Positions 50,999 through 63,339 of a stretch of 64,000 nucleotides of DNA are shown here, one piece after another. How positions within the stretch are numbered: position 1 is the stretch's first letter; each line of letters begins with the position of its first letter. The notes under the pieces are model-generated. The model was given only the letters and a program-made list of their open reading frames with translations, was not told the DNA's origin and did not search any database. The DNA lies in NCBI RefSeq assembly GCF_037975245.1, contig NC_092562.1, positions 19,002,054 to 19,066,053 of the forward strand, written 5' to 3'. The DNA comes from Apostichopus japonicus. Taxonomy: Eukaryota > Echinodermata > Holothuroidea > Aspidochirotida > Stichopodidae. Both the position numbers and the translations under genes were made by a program.

Positions 50999-53900
50999 GT
51001 AAGGTTTTTCTTTAAACAAGATCCATTCATTTGCTTTGATCTCTGCATTTGCCTTCTCACACGTTGGGGCATAAATGCATGGAACAGAGCAAAGCTGTGT
51101 ACATACCAACATACTTCACGCATTGTATCTCTTACCCGAGTGTGTGCAGCAAATATATCGCTTAGGGGTTTGTGTTCTTATGAGCTAAAGATGTAATTTG
51201 CCAGTCATATTTGGTTCAAACGACTTAAGACACAACTTTCAATGAAAGGGATGATTTTATGAAGAGACGTTTTGCCATAAGCCGTAATATTTTGAATTCA
51301 CTCATGAATTTAAGATTAAAGATTGTTGTTACCTGGAGTAACCCCAGAAAGTCAGAATAGTGTAACAGTCCAAATGAGACACTTTCACGTAACTTGTGTA
51401 GTACTGCCATCTGTGTGCTGTACATTATATTTCCTTGGTTCAGATAAACCATCAACGATCAAAGAAAATTGTCCGACCGCCCTACCATTGTTACATCATA
51501 CTCTCCGACATCCTTCCTGAATCTCCACAAAATTCAAAATATTCACTTAAATAAGAAATATTAGCTGACATGGCTTACATTAGAAGCCAGTAATACGTTG
51601 CATGATGTATGCAGTCTATGGGCACACTAATATTTTATGACATGAATGATTATCTTGACATACGCGATATTCTATATAACAGGTGACTGATGAAGCTCAC
51701 GGTCAATAGCTCAATGCTCAAAATTGCGCAGCTAACCCAGGAAAGTATTAAGTGCAGTCCTGAACCACTTACCTTTTGGGAGTGGGAATAGTATGCAGGA
51801 TATATCTGCTACCACTCTATCTCCCATTTAGCATCTTCCCACGGTCCCCCACTTGTTTTTTAAAAATAAATCTGTTTCTGCTTCCAGAGCATTGGAACTT
51901 CACAAACCGTAGTAATGATGATACAGACCTCAACCCTCCCGGCTGGGCTTTCTCCATCTGGTTTGTGATCTACATGTGGCAGGCCGCCTGGATCATCTAC
52001 GTGCTCACCACCATCTGCCGCCAGTGTTGTGGCAAACCAATCTACCAGCTCCTGAACGTCGTAACTTCACCGTTCCTGGCGATCTTCATCGTCAATCAAC
52101 TACTATCTCTAGGGTTCTTCTATATCTATATCATGCAGATGGACGAAACGGTCACTCCGATGCTGAGCGTCTTCTCTCTGTGGGTCACCGTCCTGCTCTG
52201 TCTGATAATTTACCACTACCAAATGGCAGCTGTTCCACCAAAATTAGCATGTCAGCTCAGGTAAATACAGGCCTCCTTATTTTGTTTTTTCGTTAATGGC
52301 ATCGGATGAAAGCAGACTCTTTGCCTATTTACGCATAACATGTTGGAACCACGTTCATTTTTAGTTGAGCAAATGTTGCCAAATGTCCGTCCTCTCCAAG
52401 GGGGGGGGGGGCACTGTGGCCGGTTTTGTCAAGAAGAATTTAGCAATAGCTTTGGGTCTCCGGTTTTACTTGCATTCCTGGCTTGATAGTTTCATTTTGT
52501 ACAGTCGTTTATGGCAGACTTGATTTGCTTCCATTGAGCGGTCAATCTGAGTTTACGGCATCATTCTACCCATTTCCAGATGATATTTCAACTCTGAAAA
52601 CTGTCTGAAAGTTGTTTTCAATGTCTAGCATTTTTTCGGTAAATTTTGCCAATTGATTTCTTCATGGTAAACATTCACTTTGTCAATATGTCAGACTGTT
52701 ACAGATCGATGGGGTAGGGAGAGGGGTAGGAGGAGGGGGAGTTTGGGTTGACACTATAACAGCACCTGCATCCAAATGTGTGCATGGACTCTGTACAGCT
52801 GAATGCATACTAGTGCGTTGTCTGTTTGTCAGGGCTTAATTAATTCAAGAACGATACTCAATAAATAATAGCAGGCCTCAAAATTTGGGCAATATTAGTC
52901 GCTTAATTGCCAGTAGATTTTTTGTTGTAGCCAGTAGGATAAAATAAGGCCCTGTTAATTTTCTGCCAGTAGATTTTAAGAACTTAAACACACATATCGT
53001 AAGTTGGTTAACAATTTGTCAGTGAAAAGATCGGCATGATTTCTGTAATGTATCTAACATAAGCCCTGTATTTACTATTTGCGAACATTATTGGGCTGGT
53101 ATCATAAGCCTGATCAGCATGCAGATATGTGTCGCAAATTCAGGAAATAGCCAGGGAGAACTTCAAGTTTACCAGTAGCTCTGGAATTTTTTAGCAAGTG
53201 ACTAAAATGTTTGAAATTCTAGGCCTGTAAATTGCGCCGTAGATAATTCTATACAGTTATGCATTGAGTTTTGTTTAGTTTTTGTTTACTGTGCGACACT
53301 GACACCCAATTGCAATACAGATCATTAACTAGACTTTGCTTAGTGTCACATCAAATATCGAAAGAAAAAGAGTAACAACAGAAACTACCTGTGATATACT
53401 CTGCGAAGTAAGGTGAGAAAGATTGAGGACCAACAAAAGCAGCCGTTGTTAAAACTTTAAGGTCGACGAAAAACTTCACTCTCTTTCCTTGTTGGATCTG
53501 TGCCAGATTTACTTGATACAGTTAGCCACTGCCAACGAAGGACACGCTCACGAAGGCACGAAATGATGTCATATTATTCAGAAAGAGTTATTGTCAAGGG
53601 ATATGAAAGTAGATTAACTTTCATAACTCACAATGGAGCAGAGAGAATCTTGCCATAAATTTTATCAGTAGCTTTTGTGACAACAGAGGCTGAGTACCCT
53701 GATTAAATAATTTAATGTGCAGTAGCAGAAACCTTCGGATGAAATGAAAGGTCATTTTAAATAGTCTCCTATGTTATCATATGAGAGTAGGATTCTGTTT
53801 AGCTTAGAAGCAATAGGTTCCCCAGCTATCCTAATGATAAAATTAGGGATTGTTCTACATGAATAGAGCTACTGATCCATTATTATTGCACAAACAAAAT

Positions 53901-56900
53901 GTTTTAAATTTTAGTTGCACGAAGAGAAAGTTCATACTGTAGATGGCACAACCACTGGCACAGAATTTCCCTCTATTCTCAGGGTCATATATTTTTAGGG
54001 CTGCATGTAGTCTCATTGACCACTAGAGCCTTTGTTGCCATTGATTATGTCAAGTCTTCGGAATTACGTACTTGATATTACTACATACCCGGGAAATAAT
54101 TTATCCAGTATCGCATCACAATATGCTATGCAGACTGGTGGAATTGCTATACAAGTGCAAAGCATAGCAGTGTTTGTACACAGGAACCATGTTTTACTTT
54201 TGTAAGAGACAAAGTTTATATCCTTCAAAACTGCTATGCAAAATTTACATACCTACTGTAAAGATGTACCTACTGTAAAAATGTATGTAGCATTGAGCTG
54301 GGCCTTATTTGGTGCTTCCAGACAGAGAAGTTAAAAGTCGAGATAGCATAGCTTCTAACATTCTTCCCTTGAGTCAACCCTCAGACCTCCCCCCACACCC
54401 CCCCCCCCCCCCCCCCAGGCACCATGAAGCTACTGCAGGGCAAAAGTTTAAAAAGGTTACCAATAAATTGTTGGGAAACTAAATTTTATGTATTAGTTGG
54501 AATTATCTTCTAATAACTCGCATATGAGGTACAGCCAAGATGGTATTACCAGATATGTCTTGGTAGTTAGATTGAGGGGGTACATACCAATTATGTGACT
54601 ATAGTTCACAGCTAGCAGACATGTCAGCCTAACACAAAATTGCAGCCTTAAGTTCTTCCAATAGGTTTTATTTGTTTTTTCGTGAAACTGGTTTTCAAGT
54701 TGCCATGTACTTCTTCTTATTATGGTTAAAACAGGAAACTAGAGCCTCCCAGCAACAGATCAGAAGTTGTCACATGTTAAGGTGACCGTCATATAAACAA
54801 AAGGGTCAATTGTCAATTGTTCTTCTACCTTGGATTGAAAGTAAAACAAATATCTCATGTCATGTGAGAGGCTTTGCAGTAGAAATATGTTTGAACTAAG
54901 TGCAGTGTGTACTCTTTGTCCAAAGTACGAGTATTGCGCTGCAATTTCCACATCGGTAAGATTTTAAAGTTTTCTGCAGATGAAGCAAGTTTATAACTTC
55001 AGCAACTTCAGCAACTTCAGCAACTTCAGCAACTTCAGCAACTTTATAACTTCAACTTTATAACTTCAGCTTACAGTGTTTTAAATTTTTAAAGCAGCTG
55101 GCTGTGTTGGCAATGGAATACTTCCCAATACAAATCGGTTTTTGAGTACAAATGTTTGTCTTTAGCCCATTGCATAGTGTCACAGGTATATGCTAATGAT
55201 TTTCATTATGTGACTGTCAGTGTGGAATAAGTTTTATTATTGTTGCTCAGTGAATACGAAGACTGTCACGTGATGATGATGATGATGATTGTGACAGCCA
55301 ACGGATTGCACGTAATCTTTAAAAACCCGTAGGAGAATACTGCAGACATCTCTATGTCATTCTTAATGAAAGCAAAGATATGCGAGTGCAACATTGAGAA
55401 ACGCAGACCTGTGGGAAATGAACTAGGATTGTATAATGTTAACATTAATGCATCAAATTGGATCCTACATTGTCCTATTTTGAGATAATGAAAAAAAAAA
55501 AAAACACAGGATAGTCTTAAGGCTACATTCTGTGATCAAGTAGTTAAAACCTATTCTCACCTATAAAATAGGCGTTGTCCTTCAATTCAGGGAATTAGCC
55601 AGGAAGTTGATGTTCTCAAAGTATTCCCCCAATATTTTGTTTTCTTTCTGGCTGTACACTGACCAACAAATTGCCGAAAGCGAAACCTTTGAGTTTCGCT
55701 TTTAGCTATCCCCCAGACGGATAGAACTTGTTTTGATTTCTTGGTCTGCATTTGGAGACACAGCATCATGTTGTAAACAAGGAAACATTGAGTCTATCAT
55801 AAGGTGTGAATTTGTTAAGTATATATGTTGAAGCTAAATAATAAATTAGTTATTTTGGTGTGCAGGAATATCCCTCATTGTAATATTATACAGTACAGAT
55901 ATATATAAAGTACAGAAATCATGTGTTCTTTGACTATTTTTGATATGGCAATAGTTTTTAATAAAAACCCATTAAAAACCTATTAATTTCACTTTTAATG
56001 TAGTACTCTGCATTATTGACAAAAATTGATACCAAAGGTTTATCTGCTATGTACAGGGAAATAATTTGGTGGTGAAATTTGGGGTAGCAGGTGTGGAGGG
56101 GTCTAAATTGTCTCATGTAGAATGCTATGAGTACTGTGTACAAAAACTGTTACACATACTTGCACTCGTTTCATAGCAATTTTTGTGTAGAATTTATCAA
56201 TGCGATGCCGGATAACTTATTCCCTGTGCTATCATCATCATTTGCTGGGTTATTAATGTCAAAATAAAATAAAACTGTTAGCAAACTGCTTATCCACTAG
56301 TGTAGGAGAATGTGTAAAAGTAAGTTGGCCTGACGTTTCAATCCTAGCAGGATCTTCTTCAAAGGCTGAATGACAAGTAACAGTAACAGAAGGGACAAAA
56401 ACATGCACAGAATACAGGTTAATGAGCATGGTGAACACAAAGAGATAGATGTAAGGGGATTAGTAGACAAGGGATGGAGAGAAGAAAGAAAAGAAACCAA
56501 CAGGGGAGGAGGAGAGGTACAGTAGGAGATGTTAATGTTGCGAGAAGTACAGTATGCAAGATTTCTCTTTACGTGCTGTAAATGCATGATTACTTCTACT
56601 TTACGAAATCTACACAATTAAAACCTGGTCTATGTCATTCTTTTCGCGGATCTCTTCCTGCCAAATAATGTATACCGGAGACTATTTAGCGAAACCAAAA
56701 TATCTTACAACCTTCCTGTTCAGTGACTGCAATATGTGAATATTGACAAAATTGGCTGCTGTAGAGAGGGTCAAAGGTCAATCAGATCAATAAAAGTGGT
56801 TGATTATTTCCTATTGGCTGTGAATCTCCATTATGAGAGGGAACCAAGCAGGTATTGAGAGATGCAGATCTATGTAGCTTAATTTTGGGATTATCTAAAA

Positions 56901-58616
56901 GAGTAGCAGTCTGTCCAGGGCAGTTTCCAAGTACTGACTATGTATCAAGTTTCGGTAGTTTTCTACGCTTAAAGTTAACAAACATTTGGTATCTTTTAGT
57001 ATGACTGCAACACAATGAGTAAGAGTACAAGAGGAACTGGTAGGAGTACTTAATTTTGTACTAATATCTATACAAGATTTTCTAAAATGCCCTGATTGTG
57101 AGTACATGAACACTAAAAAGGTGAATAGTACTACGGGCAACTATGCCAGAATAGTGAATACAAGCATGAGTATAGACTCAGTACTTAAAAAGTCTGCTTT
57201 CAGACATGAATACCGTTCCGATATATATGGTATATATGTTTAATCCATATTCTCTCCCAGCTCATATACAAACACTCAGGTCTAGAATTTTACAATTTTA
57301 TCCACTTGCTAAAAAAAAATACCAGTGTTTAGAAGTCTACTGGCTGAAATCGAGTTCCCACCGGCATTTCCTGAATTCAGTGGCGTAGGAAGGTACTTTT
57401 GAGTGGGGGGACTGAAGACTGATGGCCGGCCTGGCGAGGGGTCTAAGAGGAGGGGGTGTCCCCCTCCCCTTCGGATTTTTTTTTTGCATTTCCAGGTGGC
57501 CTCAGATGCAATTTGGTGCAATATAGCACACTTCAACTCCCACTCCATTTTGTAAAGAATTTTGCATTTTCACCTGGCCTTAAATGCAATTTGGTGCTCC
57601 AAATGAGATTTTTTTCTCATTTGGAAATGAAAAAGGGGTTTTCTGACTTGCGGAGCGGGGGGGGGGGGGCGGAATGATACTTCCGCCCCCCCCCATATTT
57701 TTCACTGGGGGCTGGCGCCCCCCCCAGCCCCCCCGGTTCCTACGCCCTTGCCTGAATTATAGCCCACAGTTACAGTACGTTCTTGTGAGAGCAGCACTAA
57801 CATATCTGCGGATAATAGACAGTAATTGTTATGGAAATAAGTTGGTTATGGAATCATGCAGATTTTTTTGACACGTGATAGTTAACCATGTTATACATGT
57901 TCTTAAATCTACTGGCAGGAATATGTTAGTGCCTTTTCTGTCTACTAGCAAATTGCAAAATCCTCTGGCATGTAGCCAGTAAATGTCCTGAAATTCAAGT
58001 GCTGTCTATACAATGTACACACGGAAATAAAAATCACTTTCAGACCGCACATTGTTCAGTATGTCGACTTATCTGGTATCGAATTTCGGTGTCACAAAAT
58101 AAAACAAAAACTAAAGTGTTGCCACATATCATGTTCTCTTTCTGCACGGTAAACACGCTCTCGTTCAATATTTTTCTGTTTCTTTTTTTCGTCACTTTCA
58201 GGAAGGACGTGACTTGTCTGATTGTCCTGGTCCAGAACGGACTCGCCATGTACCTGTCGTGGCTGACCGTGGCCGACATGTTGGTCCTCAACTCCTTTGC
58301 GGTCTACACCGTTGGCGTCCCCATGACCATGTCCTCGTGCCTGACCCTGACCCTCCTGGCCGTGATCGTCACCGTCTACTTCTTCCTGGAGCTGACGCTG
58401 TGGAGGAAATATGTCCGTTACACCTTCACGACCTACCCGACTGTAATGTGGGGTCTGATGGCCATCACCGTGGACAAGTGGGACCCACAAAACCCCACGT
58501 CCATCTACGTCTTGGTGCTTCTCCTCGTGGTGTCCGTCTACTTCTTCGCCAAGATCGGTGTCACTTTCGGACGCAGAAGTGCGAAAGGAAAGTACGCCGC
58601 TCTCCAACAATACTGA
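50896..58616 (+). CDS. TspO/MBR-like polytopic membrane protein (3 coding exons)
   Basis: Exons 50896-50998, 51888-52260 and 58202-58616 join in frame (GT-AG, phases 1 and 2) to give 296 residues. Residues 7-28 form a hydrophobic, signal-anchor-like segment. Two N-glycosylation sequons (Asn38, Asn41) follow. Then comes NPPGWAFSIWFVIYMWQAAW (50-69), the PxGxAFSIW..IY opening of tryptophan-rich sensory (TspO/MBR) proteins. A later MYLSWLTVADMLVLNSFAVY segment matches their Y.(G/S)W..VA....N block. About seven to eight membrane helices are visible in all. The tail RRSAKGKYAALQQY is basic, then aromatic. TspO-fold proteins bind porphyrins, steroids and other hydrophobic ligands. Function here is inferred from fold resemblance only. 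The assignment to the superfamily is moderate; that this is a real gene is strong. Confidence 0.85.
51888..52260 (+). CDS. TspO-like gene coding exon 2
   Basis: Acceptor TGCTTCCAG, donor CAGCTCAG|GTAAAT. Encodes the PPGWAFSIW motif and about three membrane helices. Sequence is GC-richer than its flanks, as expected for a coding exon in this window. Confidence 0.88.
52872..53227. mobile_element. Candidate inverted-terminus element (intron 2 of TspO-like gene)
   Basis: It starts CAGGCCTCAAAATTTGGGC and ends, reverse complemented, CAGGCCTAGAATTTCAAA. Termini of this CAGGNCT.GAATTT type are known in hAT elements. GCCAGTAGATTTT blocks recur inside, and a relative lies near 57905-58005. The flanking octamers do not match, so this is tentative. 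Confidence 0.45.
54996..55045. repeat. 9-bp minisatellite (ACTTCAGCA)n
   Basis: About five and a half perfect copies, followed by diverged ACTTTATAACTTCA units up to about 55070. It lies in intron 2 of the TspO-like gene. Confidence 0.9.
56265..56535 (-). mobile_element. Penelope-like element 3'-end fragment (minus strand)
   Basis: The reverse complement matches the 3' untranslated end of the Penelope fragments at 44.2-44.5 kb: TACCTCTCCTC..GGTTTC, AGTAGACAAGGG-type blocks, the TTTGAAGAAGATCCTGCTAG motif, and the AGCAGTTTGCTAACAG(T)TTT end. No coding part remains. It is antisense to the host gene intron. Confidence 0.8.
56327..56366 (-). ncRNA. Hammerhead-ribozyme-like fold in PLE 3' end
   Basis: Minus strand, 5' to 3': GCCT, then TTGAAGA, then GATCCT-GCT-AGGATT (stem II), then GAAA, ACGT, C, then AGGC. 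GCCT and AGGC would form stem I, and the palindromic ACGT would form a very short stem III, which could pair between two copies as in dimeric Penelope hammerheads. The core departs from consensus (CUGANGA expected, TTGAAGA seen, plus one extra A), so activity is doubtful. Confidence 0.45.
57378..57750. mobile_element. hAT-type MITE, 373 bp, perfect 8-bp TSD
   Basis: The left end CAGTGGCGTAGGAAGG and the right end, reverse complemented as CAAGGGCGTAGGAACCGG, form a diverged inverted repeat. The octamer CCTGAATT is perfectly duplicated at 57370-57377 and 57751-57758. The interior has G and C runs near each end and two ATGCAATTTGGTGC blocks. No coding capacity. It lies in intron 2 of the TspO-like gene. 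Confidence 0.85.
58202..58616 (+). CDS. TspO-like gene coding exon 3 (terminal)
   Basis: Acceptor GTCACTTTCAG after a T-rich tract. Encodes the remaining membrane helices and the C-terminus up to TGA (58614-58616). Strong third-position C/G bias sets it apart from the intron. Confidence 0.9.
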
Positions 58617-60447
58617 TGAACATTTCTTGTCGAGCATGCCGTAAATTGACTTAGCTGTCAGCTGCGATACTATTAGTTCTATTCTGTAGAAGCATTTTGC
58701 AAAATTTCGTACTCAAACGTTAAAAGTTACTAGCATATATATCCATCGATTGATAAGTGCCACAGATTTACTCTTGCTACATAAACGTACATTTTACGTA
58801 AAGTTACATTTAATTTTTTACCAAAAATGGTTGTAGATTTATTCCATAATACTTCAAGCAAAGCTTTTTTTCTTTTTTTCTTCTTCATATCAGAGCTGAT
58901 TTCTGAGAGCTGCTAAGAATGCTTGAGTTTTAGTAGCATCAAGACACATCATTTAGGTTTTTTGCAATTTTGACAAAGCAGTTATATAGATATTATTACT
59001 TTTTCAGAAATTGGATTCATATATCATTCATGCATGTATATATATACCGAAGTGAAGCTGGGGGAAAGTGCATGGTTGGAAAATGTGAGCTTAATGTATG
59101 TTTCATACAAAGTACAGGGAGTGAAAACCAGAGCTTACACTTTTTAACACACCAGATTGTGGTGAAATATGCAAACAATATTACATTACAGAACATATTT
59201 TTGTGACCAAGGAGTGACTAAGCTGTCTTTAACTGTTTTAAATAATGCCAACTTGTTGTGAAGGAGAAGCGAAAATCTGAGCTTTACATATCTTTACCAT
59301 CCAAATTGTGCTGCACAAGGCATGAAAATATGAGATTAAACTTGTCGACAAATTATGGTGAACCAAGGTCATGTTGTCAAACATGATATTGATTTATATC
59401 ACACACTCAATTGTGGTGAAGTTTATGCTCTTTGTATTAATTCAAGGCAAACGTTCTCCGTTCTATTAACGCGATAGTCAGCTTCAAATTTCAAAAGTTT
59501 AGGTTCCTCTACAACCAAGGTTACTTTATTATATCAACGGTTACAGCAATCTTAACTATAGTGTCGTGACTTTGTGTTTGCTTTTGTGACAAAGGTTTCA
59601 CACTCTTATGAAAAGGGCTTTCTAACATAATTTGTTTTATAATTTTGGTATGCTCGTACAGTTCTATAAAAAAAGGAAAAATGCTTTGCAATGGCACACT
59701 CAAACCTTGTATAGTCACACAGGTTTTGGTTATACTGTCTAAAATCACTCGTTAAAACGTTCTAGTTATGAGAAATATAATTTACAACTGGGTAGGGTTA
59801 CTTCAGAATGGTAAATTCACAGGGAGGGGGGAGGGGAGGGGGGTTAAGGTAGAGGGTCAGTAGAAGGGGGTATCAGGGGTAATAGATAAATCATATAAGG
59901 TCGTAGGCTCGGGTGGATGGGGAGTTTTAAACACAAATACAATTACATGCAAAGGTTGATGTCAGCAGGGTACAACTACAAGGAAGTAAAGATGTGACAT
60001 ATGGAAGTGGGTAGGTAGCAGCACAGGAAGAAAAGATTCCAAGTTGCATATTGTGTAGATGGTAATTTAAATATTTAATTTGGAGAAAATTGGAGGGAAG
60101 TAAATACCTAGGTATGTAAAATACAGCCTGTCTGAGACAACCAAACATTTCACGTAGTTTTCTGGTTTCTGATATCCTCAGATATACAACTCTTACTTCC
60201 ACATAACAACTACATTGAGTTTGAGAGTAAGTCTCAAATATCATGACATATAAATTAAAACAAAAAGTAAAATACATGCATATATATTATCTTTTAAACC
60301 AGTTTAATAGCTTCGTAGGCCAGGGAGACATTAGCAATGTCGATATTTTTTTGAGTAGCAGTTTTGCAATTTATACATTTTCTTTCATGTTTTTTTTCTT
60401 TGCATTTTAGTTTATTTTCCTCCAAATTCTCGGTCACTTTCTCGGAC
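58617..60447. other. 3' UTR and downstream sequence of the TspO-like gene
   Basis: AT-rich, without a supportable exon. I saw no obvious AATAAA close to the stop codon, so the 3' UTR may be long or use a variant signal. A G-rich tract lies at 59822-59844 (GGGAGGGGGGAGGGGAGGGG type). Confidence 0.45.
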
Positions 60448-60983
60448 ATAAGATGTAGGCACTTTTATAGAAGCTTCTTTAACTTGTTAAACCTTGCCTT
60501 GTTTTCCTTAGTTTGCTAAGCACATTCCAAATTGATGTCAGCATTTAATTCTTAAGTTTACTTTGTAGGCTTGAAGACATCCTCTCAATTTCACTTCATA
60601 TTTGTTGTAACACAGCTCAAAGTATCCTCCTTCAGGTGTTCAGAAGATATTGAAATTTGTGGATGTTGAGGCTGAATTTGTACTAGATTTAGATAAGAAA
60701 AGAAAGGGTACCTCAACATCATAAGATGTAGGCATTTTGATAGCTTCTTTAACTTGTTAAACCTTGCCTTGTTTACCTTAGTTTGCTACGCACATTCCAA
60801 ATTGATGTCAGCATTTTATTCATAAGTTTACTTTGTAGGCTTGAAGACATCTTCTCGGTTTCACTTCATATTTGTTGTAACACAGCTCAAAGTATCCTCC
60901 TTCAGAACAGAATGAAATTTGTGGATGTTGAGGCTAAATTTGACCTAGATTTAGATAAGAAAAGAAAGGGTACCTCAACATCA
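60448..60983. repeat. Tandem duplication, 273-bp unit
   Basis: Copy 1 (60448-60720) and copy 2 (60721-60983) both begin ATAAGATGTAGGCA and end AAGGGTACCTCAACATC. They differ by a few substitutions, an AGGTGTTCAG-containing block missing from copy 2, and a couple of small indels. The near-identity argues for a recent duplication. Confidence 0.9.
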
Positions 60984-63339
60984 TAGCCTTCATGCAAACC
61001 AAAGGTTTGCAAAGTTGTGTTCAAAATCAGAAGTTTGAAACTCTCCAAGTGAAAAAGGTGACCCCACATTTAACATGACCTGTCCTGATGTGAGAACAGC
61101 ATACAGTGTTATTTATAATGCAATGATCTCATATAGTATTGTGTAATTTTTTTTTTTTAAATCCATTCATTAAAGCAAGACCTTGTGTGGACACACTGTA
61201 GTTGAAATTCTCCCAGGGAATGTAATCCCTGGAAATAAGTAGGTTAGACCTGGAATTGGTGGCAATGGGATCTTTTGTGTGCTACTTTATTTTTTTCTTT
61301 CTTTCTTTTCATCTGTTTTCCTTCAAATAGGGATAAAGCTCTTAAAAATTGCTGCTAATTTTATACTTGGAAGGATAAGGTATTATCCTCTGGTGTTTAA
61401 GATTTGTCTGTGTCATATTACTTATACTATTTTTCATACCAAATGTTGAACAGAAAAAATACAATGTTCAAAGCTTTTAGCAAATAAACATTGCTACATA
61501 TGTTGAAATCAAACATTCTATTTCATTTTGGAATTCATTTGAAATGGTCTTCAGAGTTTGGTCATAACTCTCGCTTGTTTTGTTCACAATTTTGTCAAAG
61601 AGTGATGAACAATGTCTCACACTGAAATTTTTGTACCATCCAGAAAACATTTTGCGATCAAAAAAGCCCCAACAATTTGTAGTGATGTGTTTGAAATCAT
61701 TTGCATTGTAAAATAATGAGCACAGGTGATAGATTGGTACTATATTGCTACCATTGCAATAACCATATTAACAATTTAAGGGATGATTCTAAGTCATATT
61801 GCTAGTTTTGTATATTTTTTCAGCATATTTTGTTTTAATAAACAACCTGTTTTTCATTAAATCTCAGAAATAAGCATTAAAATAAATTTTTGCAACTTTA
61901 TATTTTCTGTCTTTCCACTTCTTCCCTGGCTCTCACTTATGTATTGAATTAAAACCTAAAACCCTAAATGTGCACAAAACAGACATTGTAAACTGACTTT
62001 GATCTCCATTTGAAAAACTGCTTCCTGAAATAATTTATTCCATGAACAACTAAATAGCATGTTTAATATTGTGAATTTCTTGTATATATTTGTTATTAAT
62101 AGCACACATTAATTAAAAGGGCAAATAATAATAATAATAATCAGCAGATACTTTTACGATGCTTAAATACCACTAATGTGGGAGAAACCTGCAAGGGCTT
62201 ATGAATTACAACTTACACATCGGGTGGCTTCAAATTCAACATTACTCAAATTTGGAATCTTTTCAATTTAGAAAGTCTTTTCAGATGGGAAAACAGTAGA
62301 TTCCTCCTGAATGAAAAAACCACCTTACCATGACCCTGCCTGGTATCGAACCCAAAACCTTCCAATTGATAAGCATCATTGCTTCAAATGCCACCACCTT
62401 TATCCTCTCGGCCACAGCACCACAACCACTGCCCACCTCCCTTGCCCACCCCATCTTCCACGTCCTCCCCCCTCCCTCCAGCTTCAACCTCCAGTGCCAA
62501 CAAGAGTTAACCTTCAAAAACAACAAAATTATTTCGTGTGTTTTCATTGCCTTAGGATGTAAAGGGATGCAATGGGACGTTATTGTGGCAGACACTATTA
62601 CACTTGTATAGAAGAGAAAGATATTCTACACTGTTAGTTCAAAACCACCGCATGTATATGGTTGATGGAATGTAATCTATTTTAACGACTTAAACCTTTA
62701 ATTACCCGAATAAGTGGATAACAGTACAGTAGGCCTATGTGGTCGATGATGTCATAATTGTAGATTTTCTCCAAAATGTTCCTTTCATAACTTGACTGTC
62801 GATGTATGTGATACATTTGGAATGTTTGCTTAGCTGCTGTTTGAAAGCAAACAATCTTTGAGGAGAAAAACTAGTGTTTGCCTCTGATGCTAACATGATT
62901 ATGCTTAATTCAAAGCGTTTAGATGATTACAGCTTCCAACGAAGTATTTAAACTATGAAGACAAAACTGAAAGTTGCGAGCAAACTTCGCATATAAAATG
63001 TGCAAATTGCATCGATATACATATAGGGCTTCCAAGTCATCATTTGTAATGGATGTTTTCATTTGCACACTTAAGCCTAGTCTTGGCCAAAGTCGTTTGT
63101 AACACTATTTTTCTCGCGTGCAACATGTACAAGCCCATACTCTGTTTTTGCCTACCACGAATGTACTTGCCCACTGTATTTTACATGCCCGAGGATCTGT
63201 CCGATACAAAAGTCTTGGACATTTCTCCAAAGAGGTGCTTGAACTTATGCAAACCATAAAATCTTTATTAATATTATTGTTACGAATTTGCGTGTCATGT
63301 GAGATCATTTTAGCAACTTTTACACAGAATTAGCATTTA
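60984..63339. other. Non-coding stretch
   Basis: No supportable gene. A short (AAT)n tract lies at about 62127-62140. Open frames near 62281-62611 and 63053-63333 lack recognisable domains. Confidence 0.5.

Noticed and set aside
58092..58654. Long frames overlapping the third TspO-like exon in other frames (181 codons minus, 146 codons plus)
   Set aside because: Shadows of a codon-biased real exon. The chosen frame alone joins in phase with exon 2 and continues the hydrophobic helices.
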